Origin: an uncultured Lachnospiraceae bacterium | Lineage (GTDB): Bacteria > Bacillota > Clostridia > Lachnospirales > Lachnospiraceae | DNA: 64,000 bases | NCBI GenBank assembly: GCA_910587715.1 | Contig: CAJUMV010000004.1 | Span: 52,943-116,942, forward strand | Reading direction: 5' to 3' | Shown: one piece after another, positions 56,697-64,000 of the stretch | Position numbering within the stretch: position 1 is the stretch's first letter | Layout of the letters: every line of letters begins with the position of its first letter | Program-made: the position numbers and the translations under genes | The notes under the pieces: generated by a model | What the model saw: only the letters and a program-made list of their open reading frames with translations | The model's database searches: none | Told to the model about the DNA's origin: nothing

Positions 56697-58358
56697 ATGA
56701 AAACACAGGCAGAATTGCAGGCAAAACTCAGAGAAATAGACCACAAGGGCTACAAGGCATACAAAGTTTTAGAGGGAGAATATGATTTCGGTGCATACCG
56801 ACTGTGGATTGACCACGTGCAGGGCGACCCCTTCGCGTCGCCTTCCCGGGTGCGAATCGTATATCGGAATCAGGGAAATATTCCCGCTTCCTATTTCGAG
56901 AGCAGGCACCGCCGGATTGCAGTGGAAGATTATCTGCTGCGCAGTCTGCACCGTTTTTTACGAAACGGGGACGGCAGGGCGGCAAAGGGCTCCGGCAAAA
57001 GCGGACTGGTCACGGCTTGCAGAACCGGGCAGGAGGTGCTGGAAACCACTGCCATGCATATCGGTAAAGATGTAATCGAGGCGCGCATCGAAGTCGGCTT
57101 TCCCGCGTTTGGGCGCACCATTGCAGCGGGAGAGCTTTCGCAGATTTTATTCCGCCTGCTCCCCGATCTGGCGGGACAGGTTTTCAAAATGAATCCGCGT
57201 ATGAAGCAGGATTTAGACAAAGTAACCGCGCTGGCGGATGACCAGCAGTTTATCCGTAAGGCATTGCCGGAGCATGACCTCGCCGCTTTTGTAGCGGACG
57301 GCTCCGTTCTGCCGAGAGAAAGCGGCGTTTCCCAAAGACCCATGCGGGACGCTGTCGTATTCAAAAGTCCCGATACGCTTGCCGTTACTCTGGAGCTTCC
57401 CCACCGCGGACAGGTGCGCGGTATGGGTATCCGCCACGGGATTACAGTTATTGCGGGCGGCGGCTTCCACGGAAAGTCTACCTTATTAAAGGCATTGGAG
57501 CGCGGCGTCTACAACCACATTGCCGGGGACGGCAGAGAACTGGTTATCACCGACGAGAGCGCGTTTAAGCTGCGCGCCGAGGAGCACCGCTGCATCCACG
57601 AGACGGATATTTCCATGTTTATCAACAATCTTCCGATGAAATCGGACACCACCCGTTTTCAGACAGAGAACGCCAGCGGCAGTACTTCGCAGGCTGCCAA
57701 TACGGTGGAGGCGCTTGCCAGCGGCAGCACCGTGCTTCTGATTGACGAGGATACTTCCGCCACCAACTTTATGGTGCGCGACGGACGGATGGCACAGCTT
57801 GTCTCCGACGAAAAAGAGCCGATCACACCCTTTATCCGCAAAATAAGAAGTCTGTACAACGACCTCGGCATTTCCACGATTCTGGTAGCGGGCAGCTCCG
57901 GCGATTATCTGTCGGCGGCAGACACGGTTCTGCAGATGGACTGCTATGAGACAAAGGACGTAACCGCACGGGCGAAGGAGCTTGCGGTAGAACTGACGGA
58001 GGAAACCGTCAAAAAGACCGACTGGCTGAAAAAGACCGTCCGCACAAAGCGGATTGAGAAGGCAAAGGTGCACGGCTGGGACACGATAAGTCTTGACAAA
58101 AACGAGATTGATTTGCGTTATCTGGAACAGATTGTGGGGGAGAGTCAGACCGCCGCGCTTGCGTACATTTCGCAGTATGTTTTGGAAAAACTTGCCAACG
58201 GAAAGAAAACCCTTCCCCAGCTCACGGAAGAAGTTTTCGCCAAGCTGGAGAAGGAGGGGATCCTTGCGCTGACGCCGAAAAATTATGGCGCCGGACCTGC
58301 CGCCTATGTGAGACGGCAGGAAATTCTGGCGTGTTTGGCGAGGTATCGGATGCTGTAA
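56697..58358 (+). CDS. ABC-class predicted ATPase (PF09818 type)
   Basis: A 553-residue protein of the ABC_ATPase family (COG3044). The N-terminal half has SPSRVRIVYRNQGNIPASYF-type sequence; the ATPase part has Walker A GGGFHGKSTLLKAL and Walker B LLIDEDTSATNFM. It lacks membrane segments and a partner permease. The function is unknown, though a role in RNA or nucleotide metabolism has been proposed for relatives. It ends one base before the convergent uvrA stop, with no terminator. Confidence 0.9.
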   Translation: MKTQAELQAKLREIDHKGYKAYKVLEGEYDFGAYRLWIDHVQGDPFASPSRVRIVYRNQGNIPASYFESRHRRIAVEDYLLRSLHRFLRNGDGRAAKGSGKSGLVTACRTGQEVLETTAMHIGKDVIEARIEVGFPAFGRTIAAGELSQILFRLLPDLAGQVFKMNPRMKQDLDKVTALADDQQFIRKALPEHDLAAFVADGSVLPRESGVSQRPMRDAVVFKSPDTLAVTLELPHRGQVRGMGIRHGITVIAGGGFHGKSTLLKALERGVYNHIAGDGRELVITDESAFKLRAEEHRCIHETDISMFINNLPMKSDTTRFQTENASGSTSQAANTVEALASGSTVLLIDEDTSATNFMVRDGRMAQLVSDEKEPITPFIRKIRSLYNDLGISTILVAGSSGDYLSAADTVLQMDCYETKDVTARAKELAVELTEETVKKTDWLKKTVRTKRIEKAKVHGWDTISLDKNEIDLRYLEQIVGESQTAALAYISQYVLEKLANGKKTLPQLTEEVFAKLEKEGILALTPKNYGAGPAAYVRRQEILACLARYRML

Positions 58359-58359
58359 A

Positions 58360-61221
58360 TTATTTTGCTTTTTCCAACATCTTCTTGATATACACCCCCG
58401 TATAAGACTTCTTGTTTTCCGCGACCTCCTCCGGCGTGCCGGTGGCGACTACGGTGCCGCCACCCTCGCCGCCCTCGGGTCCCATGTCGATGATGTAGTC
58501 GGCGGTCTTGATTACGTCAAGGTTGTGTTCGATGACCACCACGGTGTTGCCGCCCTCCGCCAGCTTGTGCAGGATATCCACCAGCTTGTGTACGTCCGCA
58601 AAGTGCAGACCTGTGGTGGGCTCGTCCAGAATGTAAATGGTCTTGCCAGTGCTGCGCTTGGACAGCTCCGTCGCCAGTTTAATCCGCTGCGCTTCGCCGC
58701 CGGAAAGGGTGGTGGAAGGCTGCCCCAGCTTCACATAGGAGAGCCCCACATCGTTCAGCGTCTCTATCTTTCGGCGGATGGACGGCAGATTCTCAAAAAA
58801 GGGAACCGCTTCCTCCACCGTCATATCCAGCACGTCGAAAATACTTTTTCCCTTATACTTTACTTCCAGCGTCTCCCGATTGTAACGTTTACCGCCGCAG
58901 ACCTCGCAGGGCACATAGACATCAGGCAGGAAATGCATTTCTACTTTGATGATGCCGTCGCCGCCGCACGCCTCACAACGTCCGCCCTTTACATTAAAGC
59001 TGAACCGTCCCTTCTTATAGCCTCTCGCTTTCGCATCCGGCGTGCCCGCAAACAAATCGCGTATCTGGTCGAAAACGCCCGTGTATGTCGCGGGGTTGGA
59101 GCGGGGCGTTCTGCCGATGGGCGACTGATCAATGTCAATCACCTTGTCGAGCTGGTCGATGCCCAAAATCTCTTTATGCTTTCCGGGAATGCAGCGCGCC
59201 CGGTTTAAATCTCTCGCCAGATGCTTGTAAAGAATCTCATTGACAAGAGAGCTTTTCCCTGAACCCGACACACCCGTAACACAGGTCAAAATGCCTGTCG
59301 GGAATTTCACATCTATCTTCTTTAAATTATTCTCCTCCGCGCCTATGACCGTAAGCCAGCCCTGCGGTTTCCGGCGCGTCTTCGGCACGGGAATCTGCAG
59401 CTTTCCGCTCAGGTACTGTCCCGTCACGGATTCCTCCACCTGCATGATTTCCTCCGCCGTTCCCTGTGCGACCACCTCACCGCCGCGGCTGCCCGCGCCC
59501 GGTCCGATATCCACGATGTGATCCGCCGCCAGCATGGTATCCTCGTCATGCTCCACCACAAGCAGCGTATTTCCCATATCCCGCAGATTTTTTAATGCCG
59601 CAATTAACTTGTCATTGTCCCGCTGGTGCAGACCGATGCTCGGCTCGTCCAAAATATAGCAGACGCCAACCAGCCCCGAACCAATCTGGGTAGCAAGACG
59701 AATCCGCTGGGACTCGCCGCCGGAGAGAGAGCCTGTCGCCCGGGACAGGGAGAGATATTCCAGTCCCACTTCCATCAGGAAACCGACGCGCGCGCGAATT
59801 TCCTTTAAAATACGTTTGCCAATCAGCTCCTGCTGTTTCGTAAGCTGCATATCCCCGATAAAAGCATGGAGCTTCGCGATAGATATGGATGTAATTTCGT
59901 ATATATTCTTATCACATACTGTCACCGCAAGAGACTCCTTTTTCAAACGCATCCCCTTACATTCTTTACAGGGAATGATGCGCATAAAGCTCTCGTACTC
60001 CTGCTTGCTCCACTCAGAGCCGGTCTCGCGGTAACGGCGCTCCACGTTTTTAATCAGTCCTTCAAAGGCAACCGGGTAGACGCCGCTTCCCCGCTGTCCT
60101 TCGTAATGCACGTTGACCTGCTTGTCCGTGCCGTATATGATAATGTCCTGTATTTTTTCGGGAAGCTCCCCGAAAGGCGTTTTCAGACTGAATTTAAATT
60201 CCTTCGCAAGCGCCTGCAAAATCGCGTTGGTAAAGCTCCCCTCCGAACCGCTGGACTGCCAGCCCAGAACCGTAATCGCGCCGTCCTCCAGGCTCACGCT
60301 CTTGTCGGGAATCATTAAATCCACGTCAAATTCCATCTTATAGCCAAGACCGAAGCAGCTCGGACACGCGCCAAACGGATTATTGAAGGAAAAGCTCCTC
60401 GGCTCGATCTCGCTGATGCTGATGCCGCAGTCCGGACAGGCAAAGCTCTGGCTGAACTGAATGGGTTCCCCATCGATAACGTCCAAAGTCATCAGACCCT
60501 CTGCCAGCGCAAAAACATTCTCCACGGAATCCGTCAGACGACGCTCGATACCGCCTTTCACCACAAGACGGTCCACCACGATTTCAATATTATGCTTGAT
60601 ATTTTTCTCGACCTTGAAATCCTCGGATTCCTCCGTCAGGTCATACAGATTTCCGTCCACGCGCACCCGCACATAGCCACTTCGTCTGGCGCGCTCAAAG
60701 ACTTTCGCATGTTCACCCTTTCGTCCCCGCACTACAGGCGCAAGAAGCTGAATTTTCGTGCCCTCCGGCAGCGCCATCACCTGATCTACAATCTGGTCTA
60801 CCGTCTGTTTTTTAATCTCCTTGCCGCAGTTCGGGCAGTGTGGAATGCCGATGCGGGCATAAAGCAGACGAAAATAATCGTAAATCTCCGTCACCGTACC
60901 GACTGTGGAACGTGGGTTCCTGTTCGTAGATTTCTGGTCAATGGAAATCGCCGGGGAAAGTCCTTCAATCCGCTCCACATCCGGCTTCTCCATCTGCCCT
61001 AGGAACTGTCTCGCGTAAGAAGAGAGCGATTCCATATAGCGCCGCTGCCCCTCCGCGTAAATCGTGTCGAAGGCAAGCGAAGACTTACCTGACCCCGAAA
61101 GCCCCGTCAGCACCACAAACTCATTGCGGGGAATATCTAAATCAATTCCTTTTAAATTATGCTCGTTCGCACCCCGAATTTTGATATAATCGCGGGGACG
61201 CATTTTCATGTTTTCAGACAT
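58360..61221 (-). CDS. uvrA: Excinuclease ABC subunit A
   Basis: A UvrA of about 953 residues with two ABC ATPase units (GLSGSGKSSLAFDTIYAEGQ near the start written in part: LSGSGKSSLAFD; and VSGSGKSSLVNEILY later), zinc fingers (CPNCGKEI, CPDCG, CKECKGM, CEACGGDG ... CEVCGGKR) and two signature motifs (LSGGESQRI, LSGGEAQRI). It finds bulky DNA lesions and loads UvrB. An ATG at 61242 is in frame, but the one at 61221 has a GAGG site. It follows uvrB by 47-68 nt in one unit. Confidence 0.95.
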   Translation of the reverse strand: MSENMKMRPRDYIKIRGANEHNLKGIDLDIPRNEFVVLTGLSGSGKSSLAFDTIYAEGQRRYMESLSSYARQFLGQMEKPDVERIEGLSPAISIDQKSTNRNPRSTVGTVTEIYDYFRLLYARIGIPHCPNCGKEIKKQTVDQIVDQVMALPEGTKIQLLAPVVRGRKGEHAKVFERARRSGYVRVRVDGNLYDLTEESEDFKVEKNIKHNIEIVVDRLVVKGGIERRLTDSVENVFALAEGLMTLDVIDGEPIQFSQSFACPDCGISISEIEPRSFSFNNPFGACPSCFGLGYKMEFDVDLMIPDKSVSLEDGAITVLGWQSSGSEGSFTNAILQALAKEFKFSLKTPFGELPEKIQDIIIYGTDKQVNVHYEGQRGSGVYPVAFEGLIKNVERRYRETGSEWSKQEYESFMRIIPCKECKGMRLKKESLAVTVCDKNIYEITSISIAKLHAFIGDMQLTKQQELIGKRILKEIRARVGFLMEVGLEYLSLSRATGSLSGGESQRIRLATQIGSGLVGVCYILDEPSIGLHQRDNDKLIAALKNLRDMGNTLLVVEHDEDTMLAADHIVDIGPGAGSRGGEVVAQGTAEEIMQVEESVTGQYLSGKLQIPVPKTRRKPQGWLTVIGAEENNLKKIDVKFPTGILTCVTGVSGSGKSSLVNEILYKHLARDLNRARCIPGKHKEILGIDQLDKVIDIDQSPIGRTPRSNPATYTGVFDQIRDLFAGTPDAKARGYKKGRFSFNVKGGRCEACGGDGIIKVEMHFLPDVYVPCEVCGGKRYNRETLEVKYKGKSIFDVLDMTVEEAVPFFENLPSIRRKIETLNDVGLSYVKLGQPSTTLSGGEAQRIKLATELSKRSTGKTIYILDEPTTGLHFADVHKLVDILHKLAEGGNTVVVIEHNLDVIKTADYIIDMGPEGGEGGGTVVATGTPEEVAENKKSYTGVYIKKMLEKAK

Positions 61222-61289
61222 TTTCTTATCCTCTTCATTCATTTTGTATATTATCTCTCAGACAGGCGAATGTATCTTTTGCAGGGTAT

Positions 61290-63278
61290 TTATTTATCAA
61301 AATCCCTCAACTTTGTTTTCAGTTCCACCATCCGGTCACGCAGCTCCGCGGCAGCCTCGAAATTCAAATCCGCGGCAGCCCGTTTCATCTGCTTCTCCAC
61401 TTCCTTGACCAATTTTTCCAGTTCCTCCCGGCTCATGGACTCAGGATCTTTCTCAAAACGCTGTTCTTCCTTCGCAATGGTCTTGGAAATGCTGATCAGG
61501 TCGCGGACCGCCTTCTGAATGGTTGTCGGCGTGATACCGTGCTCGTCATTGTAAGCCTGCTGGATTTTCCGGCGGCGGTTTGTCTCCGTAATGGCGGTAT
61601 TCATGGAATCCGTCATGTCGTCCGCATACATGATGACATGCCCTTTTGCGTTTCTCGCCGCCCGTCCGATGGTCTGAATCAGAGAAGTGGCGGAGCGCAG
61701 GAAGCCTTCTTTGTCAGCGTCCAGTATTGCCACAAGCTGAATTTCCGGTATGTCAAGACCTTCCCGCAAGAGGTTAATACCCACCAGCACGTCAAACACG
61801 TCAAGGCGCATATCTCGGATAATCTCAGCTCGTTCCAGCGTGTCAATGTCAGAGTGCAGATACTTGACCCGGATGCCCACATCATTCATATATGCCGTCA
61901 AATCCTCCGCCATCCGCTTGGTAAGCGTGGTCACCAGCACCTTGCCTTTGTCCTCCACCACCCGATTGATTTCTGAAATCAAATCGTCAATCTGCCCTTC
62001 CACCGGGCGCACATCCACCTCCGGGTCAAGCAGCCCCGTGGGGCGTATGATCTGCTCTGTACGGAACAGCTCGTGCGCCGCTTCATAGTCCGAGGGCGTT
62101 GCCGAGACGAAAAGCATCTGGTCAATGTGGCTCTCAAATTCTTCGAAACAAAGCGGTCTATTATCCAGCGCCGAGGGCAGGCGGAAGCCGTAATCCACCA
62201 GCGTATTCTTGCGGGACCTGTCCCCCGCAAACATCCCGCGTATCTGCGGAATCGTCATATGCGATTCGTCTATAATTATCAAAAAATCGTCTTTAAAATA
62301 ATCCAGCAGCGTAAATGGCGGTTCTCCCTCCGCCATGCCGTTCAAATGCCTGGAGTAATTTTCAATTCCGGAGCAGAAGCCCGTCTCGCGCAGCATTTCC
62401 ACATCAAAATTCGTGCGCTCCGAAATACGCTGTGCCTCCAGAAGCATGTCCTCGCTCTTAAAATATTTCACCCGCTCATCCAATTCCTGTTCAATCACCT
62501 TGCAGGCGGCAGTAATCTTCTCCTGCGGCACAACATAGTGCGATGCTGGAAAAATCATCACATGCTCCAAAACCGCGTGCACCTGTCCCGTCAGCGGATC
62601 CGCTTCCGTAATCCGGTCTATTTCGTCCCCGAAAAACTCCACCCGTATCAAATAATCGCCGCCCTGCGCCGGACAGATTTCCAGCACGTCACCGCGCACC
62701 CGGAAGCAGCAGCGGTCCAAGTCCATGTCATTTCGATTATACTGCATCTCAATCAATCCGCGAATCACCTCATCCCGGTCCTTCGTCATACCGGGACGCA
62801 GAGACATACTCATGCCCGCGTATTCCTCTGGGCTTCCCAGACCGTAAATGCAGGAAACACTGGCAATCACCACCACATCCCGCCGTTCCGTCAGCGATGC
62901 CGTCGCGGAGAGCCGCAGCTTGTCAATCTCGTCATTGATGGAAGAGTCCTTCGCAATGTAAGTGTCTGTAGAAGGCACATAGGCTTCCGGCTGGTAATAG
63001 TCGTAGTAGGACACAAAATATTCTACCGCGTTTTCCGGAAAAAACTCTTTAAACTCACCATAAAGCTGCCCCGCCAGTGTCTTGTTATGCGCAATCACCA
63101 GCGTCGGCTTGCCTAGCGCCTGTATGATATTCGCCATCGTAAACGTCTTGCCGGAGCCCGTCACGCCAAGAAGCGTCTGAAACTGATTCCCTTTTTTAAA
63201 TCCCTCCACCAGAGCTTCTATCGCGGCGGGCTGGTCACCAGTGGGGGCGTATTCCGAAACTAATTTAAAATGATCCAT
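61290..63278 (-). CDS. uvrB: Excinuclease ABC subunit B
   Basis: A 662-residue UvrB: Walker A GVTGSGKTFT, beta-hairpin region (YFVSYYDYYQPEAYVPSTDT), DESH motif DESHMTIPQ, helicase motif VI QTIGRAARN and a C-terminal UVR domain (KEVEKQMKRAAADLNFEAAA). It verifies damage and directs UvrC. uvrC is not in the window. Confidence 0.96.
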   Translation of the reverse strand: MDHFKLVSEYAPTGDQPAAIEALVEGFKKGNQFQTLLGVTGSGKTFTMANIIQALGKPTLVIAHNKTLAGQLYGEFKEFFPENAVEYFVSYYDYYQPEAYVPSTDTYIAKDSSINDEIDKLRLSATASLTERRDVVVIASVSCIYGLGSPEEYAGMSMSLRPGMTKDRDEVIRGLIEMQYNRNDMDLDRCCFRVRGDVLEICPAQGGDYLIRVEFFGDEIDRITEADPLTGQVHAVLEHVMIFPASHYVVPQEKITAACKVIEQELDERVKYFKSEDMLLEAQRISERTNFDVEMLRETGFCSGIENYSRHLNGMAEGEPPFTLLDYFKDDFLIIIDESHMTIPQIRGMFAGDRSRKNTLVDYGFRLPSALDNRPLCFEEFESHIDQMLFVSATPSDYEAAHELFRTEQIIRPTGLLDPEVDVRPVEGQIDDLISEINRVVEDKGKVLVTTLTKRMAEDLTAYMNDVGIRVKYLHSDIDTLERAEIIRDMRLDVFDVLVGINLLREGLDIPEIQLVAILDADKEGFLRSATSLIQTIGRAARNAKGHVIMYADDMTDSMNTAITETNRRRKIQQAYNDEHGITPTTIQKAVRDLISISKTIAKEEQRFEKDPESMSREELEKLVKEVEKQMKRAAADLNFEAAAELRDRMVELKTKLRDFDK

Positions 63279-63391
63279 AATGATTCCTCTGTCTGTCAGC
63301 GTTTATTGCTTTCACGTATCACTATACCAGAAATCTTTTTAAAAGTATAGAGCAAAATCGAACTTTTGTTCTTTTTCTCCCTTACCTCCTA

Positions 63392-63421
63392 TTGGCAATC
63401 TCATTTTTCCTCATGTAAAAT
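63392..63421 (+). promoter_or_regulatory. Possible promoter of the integrase-like gene
   Basis: -35 TTGGCA (63392-63397), 18-base spacer, -10 TAAAAT (63416-63421). Confidence 0.45.
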
Positions 63422-63495
63422 AGACAGGATAAAATGGCGTATTGTTTATTTTTTTACAACAAAACGACATTTATAGTAGAAAGGAGACTTTACAA

Positions 63496-63966
63496 ATGAG
63501 AAAACATGCAAAACTACCAAACGGCTTCGGCTGCATCAAAAAACTGAGCGGTAACCGCAAAAGACCCTACGCCGCCTACCCGACCTCACAAATCGGCGGC
63601 GCCGCCCCATATCTTTGTCCGATTCGTGCCATCGGCTACTACGAGGACTGGTATTCCGCCTACAACGCTATTGTAGAGTTCAATAACAGCCTGCAGTCCG
63701 GCAGCATTTCCGCAGCCACCTTCACCGATATCTATCACGCCTTCTTTAACGCCAAATTCGTCGAGAGCAAAAAACAGCTCTCCGACCGCAGCCGCATGGA
63801 CTACGCGTCCGCTTACAAAAATGTCCCCTCCCTTCACGAAATGAGTTTTTGCGCCATCCGCAAACATCACATGCAAAAGGCTCTGGACGAATGCACGCTC
63901 GGGTATTCCAGTCTTTCCAATATTAAGAAACTGTACAGTCAGATGTATCCTAATCTCCCGAAATAA
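63496..63966 (+). CDS. Short integrase-like protein, N-terminal domains only
   Basis: A 156-residue protein with the arm-binding pattern LPNGFGCIKKLSGNRKRPYA and a core-binding SAM-like helical domain (SRMDYASAYKNVPSLHEMSF ... LSNIKKLYSQMY) of tyrosine recombinases. It stops just where the catalytic domain should begin; no Arg-His-x-x-Arg-Tyr part is seen. The +1 frame stays open to the window end, so a frameshift is possible. The ATG at 63496 has AAAGGAG upstream and replaces the earlier ATG at 63442. Confidence 0.65.
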   Translation: MRKHAKLPNGFGCIKKLSGNRKRPYAAYPTSQIGGAAPYLCPIRAIGYYEDWYSAYNAIVEFNNSLQSGSISAATFTDIYHAFFNAKFVESKKQLSDRSRMDYASAYKNVPSLHEMSFCAIRKHHMQKALDECTLGYSSLSNIKKLYSQMYPNLPK

Positions 63967-64000
63967 TTATACACAGGTTGAAGCTAAAAGAGGTCTAAAC

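Noticed and set aside
1..64000. CRISPR arrays, rRNA and tRNA genes
   Set aside because: No regularly spaced repeats of 23-47 bp, no rRNA segments and no cloverleaf with CCA-type ends were noticed on either strand by eye.

Overview
This 64 kb window looks like chromosomal DNA of a motile, Gram-positive member of the Clostridia, most likely family Lachnospiraceae. The basis is the gene set: F-type ATP synthase with a sodium-type c subunit, MecA adaptor, CdaA/CdaR/GlmM, HPr with both His15 and Ser46, an MreB/Mbl gene next to flhO/flhP-like flagellar rod genes, the YvyF-ComF pair, SleB/CwlD/GH18 cell-wall enzymes, and strong AGGAGG-type ribosome sites with sigma-A promoters. The genus assignment is inference.

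Layout. (1) 1-866: tail of an unknown gene, then a queuosine-precursor transporter (queT) behind what reads as a preQ1-I riboswitch that masks the ribosome site. (2) 868-9856, leftward: a large secreted transglutaminase-like protein, a HAD phosphatase, a membrane-anchored C39-like protein and a small unknown protein. (3) 9927-19302, leftward: a chemoreceptor and a complete atp operon (atpZ-atpI-B-E-F-H-A-G-D-C) with a hairpin-rich insert before atpA. (4) 19474-25307: DUF402 protein, coiled-coil/SleB hydrolase, RpiB, threonylcarbamoyl-AMP synthase, CwlD-like amidase, GH18/SH3 protein. (5) 25308-26011: a gene-free stretch holding a probable structured RNA with its own promoter. (6) 26012-27044: mecA and a DUF1858 protein. 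(7) 27045-42303, accessory region: an 8.1 kb surface-protein frame with no signal peptide and one in-frame amber codon; a three-gene unit (metallophosphoesterase, soluble VirD4/TraG-like ATPase, helical-repeat protein); a Uma2-type nuclease; a sirtuin; and a compact locus with convergent promoters, inverted repeats and a 53-residue membrane peptide that has the layout of a type I toxin-antitoxin system. (8) 42429-56343, leftward housekeeping: leuA, ptsH, glmM, cdaR, cdaA, two unknown membrane proteins, yvyF, comF, recD2, flgJ-like, flgG, flgF-like and mbl. (9) 56697-63966: an ABC-class ATPase, uvrA, uvrB, and a short integrase-like protein lacking a catalytic domain.

How it fits together. Much of the core is envelope and energy biology: c-di-AMP synthesis (cdaA/cdaR) beside the first committed enzyme of UDP-GlcNAc supply (glmM), cell-shape (mbl), flagellar rod parts, and several peptidoglycan hydrolases. 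The two most interesting unexplained items are the candidate type I toxin-antitoxin locus at 41960-42337 and the phosphoesterase/VirD4-like/helical-repeat operon at 35866-40442, which carries no relaxase or secretion genes and so is not an ordinary conjugation module. All functional claims rest on reading the sequence and on remembered family signatures; no searches were run.
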